Below, piece after piece: positions 1-8,537 of a DNA stretch of 64,000 nucleotides. Numbering within the stretch: position 1 is the stretch's first letter; each line of letters begins with the position of its first letter. This stretch comes from FEN-1350 sp964386005. Its GTDB lineage: Bacteria; Planctomycetota; Phycisphaerae; Sedimentisphaerales; Anaerohalosphaeraceae. The stretch spans positions 5,243 to 69,242 of the forward strand of contig CAYLSB010000018.1 in the NCBI GenBank assembly GCA_964386005.1, in the 5' to 3' direction. Position numbers and translations under genes: made by a program. Under the pieces are notes generated by a model. It searched no databases. It was not told the origin of the DNA and was given only the letters and a program-made list of their open reading frames with translations.

Positions 1-225
1 GGCAACAATCATCACGCCAACTGGTTCGAGTGTATTCGTACGCGGCAACAGCCCAGCTGCCATGAGGAAATCGGCCATCGTTCCGCTTCGCTGGGACATC
101 TGTCGATCATTGCCTACAAACTCGGCCGTTCGCTCACGTGGGATCCGACCAAGGAAGAATTCATCGGTGACGATGAGGCCAACCAGTTGTGCGCACGACC
201 CATGAGAGCCCCGTGGCATCTGTAA
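1..225 (+). CDS. Gfo/Idh/MocA-family oxidoreductase, C-terminal end (partial)
   Basis: The reading frame is open from the first base and ends at TAA 223-225, giving the last 74 residues of a protein that starts outside the window. The fragment contains NHHANWFECIRTRQQP, a GHRSASLGHLSIIAYKLGR stretch and WDPTKEEFIGDDEAN followed by RPMRAPW. That combination is the usual C-terminus of planctomycete Gfo/Idh/MocA NAD(P)-dependent sugar dehydrogenase-like proteins. The NAD-binding domain is not in view, so the substrate cannot be named. The next gene starts 47 bases downstream on the same strand, so the two may be co-transcribed and act in glycan use (inference). Confidence 0.85.
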   Translation, partial: GNNHHANWFECIRTRQQPSCHEEIGHRSASLGHLSIIAYKLGRSLTWDPTKEEFIGDDEANQLCARPMRAPWHL

Positions 226-272
226 CATTGAAATAATCCGGCGAAACAGGATTTTCGAAGGAGATCCCGATC

Positions 273-3200
273 ATGAGCGAAACCTGCAAGAGCCCGTCCT
301 GCAAATGCAACCTGAACCGTCGCGAATTTCTCGCCTGGTCCGGCGCCGCTGTCGGCGGCCTTGTCGCCGCCGGACATCTTCCGGCCGTTGCGGGACCTTT
401 CTCGATGGCTGACTTCGAAAAGCTTATCCCCTCCGACAAAAAACTCCACCCCGACTGGGTTCGTTCCCTGACCGATCGGGGATCGCGCGCCGTCTATCGC
501 GGGATGGAATTGGAAAAGATCGGTATGCCCATCGGGGGCATTACCTGCGGCCAGGTTTATCTGGGCGGCGATGGCAAGCTGTGGCACTGGGATATTTTCA
601 ACCGCTACATCGGAACCGGCGCTGAACATTATGCCAGGCCGATGAATCCGACGTTTCCCTTCGAACAGGGTTTTGCCATTCGTATCCGAACATCCGACCA
701 ACGGATAACCCGAACGCTCGATGACAAAGGATTCAAAGATATTTCCTTCATCGGAGAATATCCGATCGGTTCTATCACCTATCGAGATCCTGATTCACCG
801 GTCGAGGTCGAACTGGAAGCATTTTCTCCTTTTATACCCCTGAATGTCGATGATTCTTCGCTGCCGGCAACCGTAATGCGGTTTACCGTAACGAATCCAT
901 CGGCCGACAACGTCGAAGTCGATTTGGCGGGGTGGATGGAAAACGCCGTTTGTCTGTATAGTGGTCAATCGCGATCCGGGCAGCACATCAACCGGATCCT
1001 TCGCGCAACGAATTGTATTCTCCTCGAAGCCGGCGCTGCGGAACTCCCGCAGGATCAGAAATCCGACAAGCGGCCGGACATCGTCTTCGAAGATTTTGAA
1101 AAGGAAACCTACACGGGCTGGACCGTGACGGGAATCGCATTTGGATCCGGTCCGATCGATAAGAACAAGATTCCTTCCTATCAGGGCGACGTTGGAGCGA
1201 TCGGTCAGCGAACCGTCAATTCGCATGCGACCGCCCCCGGCGGCGATGTCGGAACCAAAGATTCTCACATCGGAACTCTCACGAGCCGCGTGTTTACGGT
1301 CGAACGCAATTTCATCAACTTCCTCATCGGCGGCGGAGCGCACGCGGGCAGAACCTGCATGAATCTGCTCGTCGAAGACAAGCCCGTCCTTTCCGCCACC
1401 GGCGCCAACGACAATCGCATGAACCCGCAATCGTGGGACGTTCGGCGATGGGCGGGCAAACAGGCCCGATTGCAGATCGTCGATGCAGAAACCGGCGGCT
1501 GGGGCAACATCGGTGTTGATTCGATTATTTTCAGCGATTCGTCGCAACCGCCAACGGGGCCATTGTCGGAGGAATCGGATTTCGGAACGATGACCCTGGC
1601 GCTTTTGGATGGTCCCGCCGATTCGGCCATGACTGAATTGGATGCGTCTTCTCTTCCGGATTCCCTCTTTTCGGCAACTTCAAACGCATCGCAGCAGGCC
1701 GTCCGACCTTTCGGCGAGAGACTTCTCGGAGGGTTGTCCCGTACACTCGTTTTGGATTCCGGCAAGTCGGCCACCGTCACTTTCGCGATTTCCTGGCAAT
1801 TTCCACGATTAGTCCTCGACAAAGCCAGGAAACTCACCGGCCGATTCTATGCCGGTCGATTTGACTCTGCGCGGGCCGTCGCGGAATACATTGCCGACCA
1901 TTTCAAATCGCTCTACCGGCAGACTCGACTCTGGCATGACACCTGGTACGACTCGACGCTGCCATACTGGTTCCTCGATCGAATGTTTCTCAACACCTCC
2001 ATTCTGGCGACTTCAACGTGCTATCGATTCTCCGACGGCCGCTTCTATGGATGGGAAGGCGTCGGCTGTTGTCCCGGAACATGTGGTCATGTCTGGCAAT
2101 ATGCCCACGCCGTCGCACGGCTGTTCCCGTCTCTGGAACGAGATACCCGCCAGCGCGTCGATTTCGGTCTGGCCTTGCAGCCCAACGGCGCTATTCACTT
2201 TCGCGGCGAATTCAACGCGGACCCCGCCGTTGATGCGCAGGCGGGTACGATCCTTCGCGCCCTTCGCGAACACCAGATGTCCGCCGACGATTCATGGCTC
2301 AAACAACATTGGCCCAAGATTCGCCGGGCCGTCGAATGGCTCATCGCCAAAGACAGCGACGACGACGGCCTTATCGTATCCAACCAGCATAACACGCTCG
2401 ACACCGATTGGTACGGCCCGGTCGCGTGGCTCAGCGGCATGTATCTGGCCGCGCTTCGCGCCGCCGAAGAGATGGCTCTCGAAGTCGATGACAAATCCTT
2501 TGCGGATCGATGCCGTCAAATCGTTGAGGTCGGCCGGCCAAAACTCGTCAATACTCTCTTTAATGGCGAATATTTTATCAATATCCCGGACCCGAAACAT
2601 CTTGATGCAATCAACTCCGGCTCCGGCTGCCACATCGACCAGGTCTTCGGCCAAAGCTGGGCCTATCAGGTCGGCCTGGATCGCATCCTTCCGGAGAAGG
2701 AAACGCGCAGCGCGCTGCAATCTCTCTGGCGGTATAATTTTACTCCCGATGTCGGCCCGTGGCGGCAGGCCAACAAGCCCGGCCGCTGGTATGCCATGGC
2801 CGGCGAAGGCGGGCTGATCATGTGCACGTTCCCGCGCGCCGACTGGTCCTATGAAAATGCCAAGGGCAAAGGCGCCGATTGGGCCGCCGGCTACTTCAAC
2901 GAATGCATGAACGGCTTCGAGTACCAGGCGGCCGGCCACATGATCGCCGAAGGGATGCTCACCGAAGGGCTTGCCGTGGCGCGGATGGTGCACGACCGTT
3001 ATCACCCCCGTCGTCGGAATCCTTTCAATGAGATCGAATGCGGTGACCACTATGCCCGCTCCATGGCCAGCTACGGCGTCTTCCTGATCGCCTGCGGGTA
3101 TGAATATCACGGACCCAGGGGGCGTCTCGCCTTTGCGCCGCGGATCAGCCCGGATGATTTCCGCGCGGCGTTCACCACCGCCGAGGGGTGGGGCACTTTT

Positions 3201-3440
3201 TCTCAAAAACGCGCCGCCGATTCCCTGTCCGCTCGCATCGACCTCAAGTTCGGCCGTCTGGAACTCAAGACGTTGGCGCTGGAATCCAAAGATCGCTTTG
3301 CCCCCGCTCGTCTGTCCGTACGAATCGGGGACAAATCCATCGATGCCAAATTATCGACCGCGGATTCTCGCGTGACCATGACCTTCGATCCGCCTCTTGT
3401 CCTCCAGACAGGACAGGAACTCGAAATCGGCATGACATAA
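273..3440 (+). CDS. GH116-family beta-glycosidase (glucosylceramidase-like), Tat-exported
   Basis: A 1055-residue protein with a GAAGGAG ribosome site before ATG 273. The N-terminus has a twin-arginine motif (NRREFLAW) and a hydrophobic, Ala/Gly-rich stretch, so Tat export is likely. Residues about 85-120 carry the GH116 N-terminal signature (GMPIGGITCGQVYLGGDGK). The C-terminal half is a DUF608-type alpha/alpha barrel. By analogy with characterised GH116 enzymes, the nucleophile is probably the Glu in GWEGVG (about residue 595) and the acid/base an Asp in NTLDTDWYG (about 710-712). Residues about 270-425 look like an inserted galactose-binding-like beta-sandwich, similar to the module found in levanase-like proteins. 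Substrate is uncertain: beta-glucoside, beta-xyloside or glycosylceramide. Family call is firm. Confidence 0.9.
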   Translation: MSETCKSPSCKCNLNRREFLAWSGAAVGGLVAAGHLPAVAGPFSMADFEKLIPSDKKLHPDWVRSLTDRGSRAVYRGMELEKIGMPIGGITCGQVYLGGDGKLWHWDIFNRYIGTGAEHYARPMNPTFPFEQGFAIRIRTSDQRITRTLDDKGFKDISFIGEYPIGSITYRDPDSPVEVELEAFSPFIPLNVDDSSLPATVMRFTVTNPSADNVEVDLAGWMENAVCLYSGQSRSGQHINRILRATNCILLEAGAAELPQDQKSDKRPDIVFEDFEKETYTGWTVTGIAFGSGPIDKNKIPSYQGDVGAIGQRTVNSHATAPGGDVGTKDSHIGTLTSRVFTVERNFINFLIGGGAHAGRTCMNLLVEDKPVLSATGANDNRMNPQSWDVRRWAGKQARLQIVDAETGGWGNIGVDSIIFSDSSQPPTGPLSEESDFGTMTLALLDGPADSAMTELDASSLPDSLFSATSNASQQAVRPFGERLLGGLSRTLVLDSGKSATVTFAISWQFPRLVLDKARKLTGRFYAGRFDSARAVAEYIADHFKSLYRQTRLWHDTWYDSTLPYWFLDRMFLNTSILATSTCYRFSDGRFYGWEGVGCCPGTCGHVWQYAHAVARLFPSLERDTRQRVDFGLALQPNGAIHFRGEFNADPAVDAQAGTILRALREHQMSADDSWLKQHWPKIRRAVEWLIAKDSDDDGLIVSNQHNTLDTDWYGPVAWLSGMYLAALRAAEEMALEVDDKSFADRCRQIVEVGRPKLVNTLFNGEYFINIPDPKHLDAINSGSGCHIDQVFGQSWAYQVGLDRILPEKETRSALQSLWRYNFTPDVGPWRQANKPGRWYAMAGEGGLIMCTFPRADWSYENAKGKGADWAAGYFNECMNGFEYQAAGHMIAEGMLTEGLAVARMVHDRYHPRRRNPFNEIECGDHYARSMASYGVFLIACGYEYHGPRGRLAFAPRISPDDFRAAFTTAEGWGTFSQKRAADSLSARIDLKFGRLELKTLALESKDRFAPARLSVRIGDKSIDAKLSTADSRVTMTFDPPLVLQTGQELEIGMT

Positions 3441-3505
3441 GTATTTGATAAATAACGTATTTACATGCACGACAGGGTGATTGACTTCCCTTATGGGGTA
3501 TCTTC

Positions 3506-3534
3506 TTGGTTTTTCCCGGTATTTCTGTTATACT
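3506..3534 (+). promoter_or_regulatory. Sigma70-type promoter for the coiled-coil gene
   Basis: The -35 is TTGGTT (3506-3511), the spacer 17 bases, and the -10 TATACT (3529-3534, five of six consensus bases). Transcription would start near 3541, about 38 bases before the preferred ATG at 3579. Confidence 0.45.
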
Positions 3535-3578
3535 ACCCTTTCGATTGCGAAACGTAGTGCCGGTATGGAGATGTGATT

Positions 3579-4493
3579 ATGTTGTACGGTGTATTCGCCC
3601 TGTTGGGATTGATTGTGTGTTGCGTCGGCGGTGTCGTTGGCTGGCTGATTGGCAACCATCACGCGGAACGGATCGTTGCGGACGAGCGTCAAAAACGCGC
3701 TCAGGCCGAAGAAAAATGTTTTCGTCTGCCCATGGTGGAGCAGTCTCTGGCCAAAAAAACCTCCGAGTACAATCTATTGAACGATTCGGTCTCTTCCCTT
3801 CAGCGGCGTCTTGACGATGCGACCACCCGCCTGAAGGAGATCGAACCGCGTCTTTCCGATCTGGCCGGAAAGGTCGGCGAGAAGGATTGGCAGCTTCTCC
3901 AGCAGTCGATCCAACTCGAACAGGCCAACCGCCGCAATATCCAGTTATTCACCCGGCTTGAAGAAGAGAAACGAACTTCGGTCGAAAAATTGTCCGCTCT
4001 CGACCAGGTTCAGCGCAAGGCCTGCCGAGATCTGCAATCGGCGTTTGCCCAGGTTCTTGATCGACCGATCAGTCCCGATGAGCCGGCCGCCGAACCGACG
4101 CCCGCACAACCGGTCGTTAACGGCCGAACAGAGTCTCCTTCGCAGCCCGTGCCCATGCTTTCTCCAGAGGGACTGACCGAATCCGAGCAGGATTTGATCG
4201 ACCTGGAACTGGCCGAACTGGACAAGATCATGGATGAGCAACCGAAAAAGAAACCCGAATCCGCCGAGCCGTTCGATGAATTCGCCTTCCTGCCCAAACA
4301 AACCCCGCCCTCGCGCGAAATACCCGATATCCCCCGCAGTACCGTAAGCGTTCCACCTCCGGCGCCCGCCGCCATTCCCATCCGCGAAATTCCGGCCATG
4401 GAAAAGACCGTTGTGATTGAAACTCCCACTCCCGCCGAAATAAAGGACTCCGCCCCCGTATCTGACGCCCCCGAAATCAACAACCCCGGATAA
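3579..4493 (+). CDS. Membrane-anchored coiled-coil protein of unknown function
   Basis: Not recognised as a named family. ATG 3579 is preferred over the in-frame GTG 3573 because GGAG at 3567-3570 is correctly spaced only for the ATG. The first ~25 residues form one hydrophobic segment, with the rest probably cytoplasmic. Residues about 30-160 are a heptad-rich coiled coil (Glu, Lys, Gln, Leu), resembling the N-terminal layout of RmuC-like or divisome-associated coiled-coil proteins. The C-terminal half is Pro/Glu-rich and probably disordered, with a short acidic helix around DLIDLELAELDKIMDEQ. A structural or scaffolding role is possible, but no catalytic motif is visible. Confidence 0.7.
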   Translation: MLYGVFALLGLIVCCVGGVVGWLIGNHHAERIVADERQKRAQAEEKCFRLPMVEQSLAKKTSEYNLLNDSVSSLQRRLDDATTRLKEIEPRLSDLAGKVGEKDWQLLQQSIQLEQANRRNIQLFTRLEEEKRTSVEKLSALDQVQRKACRDLQSAFAQVLDRPISPDEPAAEPTPAQPVVNGRTESPSQPVPMLSPEGLTESEQDLIDLELAELDKIMDEQPKKKPESAEPFDEFAFLPKQTPPSREIPDIPRSTVSVPPPAPAAIPIREIPAMEKTVVIETPTPAEIKDSAPVSDAPEINNPG

Positions 4494-5377
4494 TCGTACA
4501 ATAGCGCGGCTGGCGAACACAAAAATTGCTATTGGGTTTGGTCGCGGGATTCGGTAAGCGGGGTTGTTCAATGGGTAATGACTCTATCGGGGCCGTGCGT
4601 GGGATGCATCGGAAGCATGTCGGCGATCTTCGGGTCAAACTTCCTGATTATACCCTTTGCGATCGATGCGCCCGATCCCCGACACGGGATGAGCGAGGGC
4701 TGTTATCCGCTGCGGACCAACATCCCTGACCAGGGAAAACAGATGGTGATTCTGATTGGGAAGATGGCACTCTGTATTATTACATGTTTTCGTTATGGGC
4801 AACCTGTGTGTACCCTTTCACAGCAAATTCATTTACAGGATTTGATAGGGTCTTTTCCCGGGAAAAGAATAGAGTTCGATGAAGTCATGATATTCACGAG
4901 AATGTGGCAACTCAATATCGAATAAATTCGCGGGACAATCTCGATTCGTAAACAATCGCTATAGGTCGTCAATAGAATATTTCTCAAAGCCCTAAGCAAT
5001 TATCAGCCCCTTGTAGGGAATTTGCCTATCGGGCCCGACGCGAAGACAAATTAAACTGAAACCGGTAACAAACTGGTGGTGAACAAAGTATGGCGAAACA
5101 AGTAAAGAAATCCATTGTGAGCATTCATACAGGTGAAGGGTGTATGGGAGCAGAACTTGTGGGAATGCTCCGGAACAGATGAGTTCTGTAACCATGGATT
5201 CAGAAAAATGTCAAAACCGTCCAATCGTGAATTACATCTGAACAAAAACCCACAGGATGGGTAACGATCAAAGACAGGAAGTATAACAAAGAGAAGTCGG
5301 GGGATTGACATGTACAGATCAGAATCCATCGTGGCGGGACCGTGGGTTAATGTGGTTGTTGGCTGAAAGGAAATCCT
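4494..5377. other. Gene-poor spacer of about 880 bp
   Basis: No gene is supported. A few short open frames occur on both strands (for example 4578-4925), but they lack ribosome sites, show no recognisable motif and overlap each other. The stretch is AT-richer than its flanks. It may be decayed sequence or a long 5' region for the gene at 5378, but no convincing promoter or structured leader is visible. Confidence 0.5.
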
Positions 5378-6583
5378 ATGAAGATAAAATCAAAAATTAA
5401 AACCCTGATGATTTTCGGGATCCTGTCATTGTTGGCGTTAGGGCAAAGGGGCTCGGCTCATCTGGATCCCTCAACGCTGGACATTCGCGAACAGGTCCGC
5501 AGCGCGGAATTCATATTTCGCGGACATGTTATTGGAGTTCAGTATCGCGACGCTGAAAAAGTAATTCAACTGGAAGGAAGCACGCCCGCTTTTGAAGAGG
5601 GGCTCCCGGTATTCCAGGATGGATCGGGTACCCCCCATACGTTTGTCACCTATCAGATCGACGAGATAATCAAAGGCAATCCCCCGCAGATTCCCGGCGG
5701 CGGTTCGTCGGATAAGTTGATATTACGGTTTCTGGGCGGCCCGTCCCATGAAAATCCGGATGAAATCCTGTTTGTGCCAACCTATCCGCATATGGATATC
5801 GGCGATCATGATTTCTTATTTGTGAGGAACAATACGGTGTATGGTTGTCCGCTGGTGAAAGCTGAAAACGGCCGATATCGGATTTTGAGCAATCCGAATA
5901 AGCCGACGGAACCCCCGTTGATATACACCGACCGGGGATATGAGATCGTCCATCTGGCAAGCGGGCAGAATGCCGGGGAGATCGATACCGGACAGTTCCA
6001 CAATCTGCCGGAGATTCAGATATTCACGATTGGAAATCATCGATTGGAACGGGATGTCGTTCTGGAAGAAAACGAATACGGCGACCCGACCAACAATGAA
6101 CAACCGGAGCCGTCTCTGCGGAAAGGGCCTCATTTTGCAGCGACTCAATTCAGCGTGTTTTTACATCAGGTGGTCGCGGAACTCTATACCCCTGAACAGC
6201 TCCGTTTGTTACCGCCGGTCGTGAGCGCCGATCCGTCAATCCCTTTCGTTATTGAGCCGTTAGATGAAAGCGGTCCGGCCAATCTGGGATTGGAACCGGA
6301 CCCGGAACCGGTGGCGCGACCTTGGTTGAATGAACTTCCCGAAGCCAAGCGTCAGGAAATACTGCAGGCCGAATTACTGGAAGCGGAGTTGACCCGTGCA
6401 ACAGGAGGCGATCCGGTATTGCCTGGCACTCCCTGCGAACGTGAAATCTTTGCCGGCGGCCGTATTCCCGGGGATATTTCCGGCCCGGAAGGCAAGCCGG
6501 ACTGTAAGGTCGATCTTAACGATCTGGCACAATTGTCGCTTGACTGGCTGTCGTGTATTGGGGAAGGATGTCCTCAATTCTAA
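5378..6583 (+). CDS. Secreted protein with dockerin-like C-terminal tail
   Basis: A 401-residue protein with GAAAGGAAATCC before the ATG. A lysine-rich start plus hydrophobic core and ...GSAHLDP cleavage-like region indicate a Sec signal peptide of about 27 residues. The central part is predicted beta-rich, with no recognised enzymatic motif. The last 35 residues (PDCKVDLNDLAQLSLDWLSC) match the dockerin-like EF-hand half-repeat common at the ends of secreted Phycisphaerae proteins. The Cys pair may cap that module. A surface or exported role is inferred from these ends, and the biochemical function is unknown. A protease gene follows 46 bases downstream, so the two may be co-expressed. Confidence 0.8.
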   Translation: MKIKSKIKTLMIFGILSLLALGQRGSAHLDPSTLDIREQVRSAEFIFRGHVIGVQYRDAEKVIQLEGSTPAFEEGLPVFQDGSGTPHTFVTYQIDEIIKGNPPQIPGGGSSDKLILRFLGGPSHENPDEILFVPTYPHMDIGDHDFLFVRNNTVYGCPLVKAENGRYRILSNPNKPTEPPLIYTDRGYEIVHLASGQNAGEIDTGQFHNLPEIQIFTIGNHRLERDVVLEENEYGDPTNNEQPEPSLRKGPHFAATQFSVFLHQVVAELYTPEQLRLLPPVVSADPSIPFVIEPLDESGPANLGLEPDPEPVARPWLNELPEAKRQEILQAELLEAELTRATGGDPVLPGTPCEREIFAGGRIPGDISGPEGKPDCKVDLNDLAQLSLDWLSCIGEGCPQF

Positions 6584-6629
6584 TCCCGAAACAGGTTTAG
6601 GTCAATATGAAGAAAAGGAGACCTATATT

Positions 6630-7739
6630 ATGAACAATATAAAATCACTTAACTTATATATCACGATCGCCTTCGGACTGGGAGGTCTGGTATCGACGAG
6701 TTATGCCTACAGTCATTACCATGCCAACGGAAAAAATCTGATTTGGGGTGACAAAGACCTGAATTGGCGGGCGGGTAAAAACAGTTTTCAATCGGGTACC
6801 GGCTGGCGGGAAGCGCTTCTGGAATCCAATGCCCGCTGGAACGAGGCGCCGGGGAACTTTACCTTTGGCATTCGGAACTGGGATGAAAAGTACGTCGGCC
6901 GATACAACGCTCAGAACGAGATCTGGTTTACCGACAAACAGAGCGTTCTGGATGGCGCCCCGGCACGCACAATCTATACCTACAATGCGATTTCGGCGCG
7001 GTTCATCGAAGCTGATGTTGTTTTTGACAGCGATTTGAAATGGTCCAAATCCAACGCGCAATCTACCAAAACTCCCTATGGCGGCGAATGGAGACCGTGG
7101 GGGAATACGGCGATGCACGAATTCGGCCACGCGCTGGGGCTGGCCCATGTCGATTATGAATACAATATCATGGGCGAGGACTGGGATCATATCCACGCCA
7201 ACAACGGCAAGGTACGATTTTATGCCGGCGAAGACGCCGGACGCGGCGAGGTCCACCTGTACGGACAGACCACGACCAGCAAGAAAAACGACCTGGGCGC
7301 AACCCATTGGAAGTATGGGAATGCCGATGGAGAGTATAGTGAGCATATCCCCTGTAAAGTCTACAGCAGCGACGGCGGTTCGGTGATATTTAACGATTCC
7401 TACGCTGGAGCGTTGCGTTTTCATGTGAGCGCCGGTGGAACCTATCAGGCGCAGTTTACCCTGGAAAATAACGGATACTATACCCTGGAAAATATCAAGG
7501 TGGGTTATTATATTTCCACCAATGATAATATCACTACGCTGGACCGGGTGATCAAGACCCGTACGATCCAGATGGGACCCAACGATGTTTATACCACCAA
7601 GTATTCGGTTACGATACCCGGTGACCTGACAGTGGGACAGACCTATTGGTTAGGTGTCATTGTGGATTATACCGGAAGCATTACCGAGTATTGCGAGACG
7701 AATAACGCCACCTGGCTGCAAATTAAGATTGTCAATTAA
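6630..7739 (+). CDS. Secreted matrixin-like zinc metalloprotease with CARDB-type C-terminal domain
   Basis: The start is ATG 6630, with AAGGAG nine bases upstream. The frame is open further 5', but that part overlaps the previous gene and has no ribosome site. The protein has 369 residues, with an N-terminal signal peptide ending near STSYAYS. HEFGHALGLAH at about residues 163-173 is the complete metzincin zinc site HExxHxxGxxH. NIMGEDW follows and supplies the Met-turn, which places it in the M10/matrixin group. Residues about 245-369 look like a CARDB/immunoglobulin-like adhesion domain. It is probably an extracellular protease, and its substrate is unknown. Confidence 0.85.
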   Translation: MNNIKSLNLYITIAFGLGGLVSTSYAYSHYHANGKNLIWGDKDLNWRAGKNSFQSGTGWREALLESNARWNEAPGNFTFGIRNWDEKYVGRYNAQNEIWFTDKQSVLDGAPARTIYTYNAISARFIEADVVFDSDLKWSKSNAQSTKTPYGGEWRPWGNTAMHEFGHALGLAHVDYEYNIMGEDWDHIHANNGKVRFYAGEDAGRGEVHLYGQTTTSKKNDLGATHWKYGNADGEYSEHIPCKVYSSDGGSVIFNDSYAGALRFHVSAGGTYQAQFTLENNGYYTLENIKVGYYISTNDNITTLDRVIKTRTIQMGPNDVYTTKYSVTIPGDLTVGQTYWLGVIVDYTGSITEYCETNNATWLQIKIVN

Positions 7740-7814
7740 TACAGCGCGGGTATCGCTCAAGAAAATGCAGACGGCAAAACGATAACTCTTTATAAGGAAA
7801 CGCCTTATAACAAT

Positions 7815-8009
7815 TTGAATATGGATGTGGCGACGATACGATCGACGAAGAACGACCTGATCAAGTATTTGTCGGGGCTTGATGATTCTTTCTGCCGCCG
7901 GGAATCACGGCGTGGCTTGCTGACCTATGTGGGCGGGCAGTTGTCGGATTTGCCGATCCTGCGGCAATCTCCGGAATCCCAAACGATGAACAAAGACAGG
8001 AACGGATGA
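7815..8009 (+). pseudogene. Possible remnant of an IS701-like transposase N-terminus
   Basis: A 64-codon frame (ATG possible at 7821) encodes CRRESRRGLLTYVGGQLSDL followed by a serine-rich stretch ending at a stop. This resembles the N-terminal part of IS701/DDE-type transposases, which have a conserved RREPR...YVxGLLSDL block. The remaining ~350 residues of such a transposase are absent, and no terminal repeats were found. It could instead be a small unrelated ORF. The rest of 7740-8169 shows no gene. Confidence 0.4.
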
Positions 8010-8169
8010 CCATCGAAATTCGGCTGTCCATGCGCTTGACCAATATCTCTCAAAACATCTCAAAACGTCGCGCGAATCCGCGAAAGTAATCCATTCTCAG
8101 AATGTGTCGAAATCCCTGATTTCAAGGGATATCCTCCATATTCTCGACAAAGGCGATATTTTGGATAAA

Positions 8170-8240
8170 TGGAGGCGGCGGGAATCGGACCCGCATCCCC
8201 GCGATGCGACCGCGGTGTACTCCCATTATACTACGCCCCC
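8170..8240 (-). tRNA. tRNA-Ala (anticodon CGC)
   Basis: Read on the minus strand, all four arms fold: acceptor GGGGGCG/CGCCTCC, D arm GTAT...GTAC with GGG in the loop, anticodon stem CCGCG/CGCGG with loop GTCGCAT (anticodon CGC), and T arm GCGGG/CCCGC. The third acceptor pair is G-U, the alanine identity element, which agrees with the anticodon. The discriminator is A, and CCA is not encoded. Residue 55 is C instead of the usual U, a small oddity. Confidence 0.9.
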
Positions 8241-8280
8241 GCAAACATTACGGGTTTTGTCCAATGCGATTGTTTATATG

Positions 8281-8308
8281 ATTATACGTTCCCCGGGGGG
8301 AAAAACAA
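8281..8308 (-). promoter_or_regulatory. Promoter of tRNA-Ala
   Basis: On the minus strand: TTGTTT (8308-8303), a 16-base spacer, and a perfect TATAAT (8286-8281). The predicted start is near 8274, about 34 bases before the tRNA 5' end. Confidence 0.6.
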
Positions 8309-8324
8309 CGTTTTTTTGCGGAAC

Positions 8325-8353
8325 TTGATTTTTTTGAGGTTTTGCGATAAAAT
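8325..8353 (+). promoter_or_regulatory. Promoter upstream of the beta-helix gene
   Basis: TTGATT (8325-8330), a 17-base spacer and TAAAAT (8348-8353). Transcription from here would leave a leader of about 175 bases before the ATG at 8538. No classic riboswitch was recognised in that leader. Confidence 0.45.
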
Positions 8354-8537
8354 AAGTTGTTTGCCGAACAGAAAGGAATGAGCGGTTTTGCCGTTACCGC
8401 GCGATACGGGAAAACCTTCTGCCTGAAGGGTGAATGTGGAAGCCGTTGTGTAATGATTCTCATTGGGACGACTCCTTATAGATGAATCCCAGGATGGGAA
8501 TTGTGAGTTACGATATTTGCGATCCCGGAGGTGAACG

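Noticed and set aside
4578..4925. 115-codon open frame in the first large spacer
   Set aside because: No ribosome site, biased hydrophobic/Cys composition and no recognisable family.
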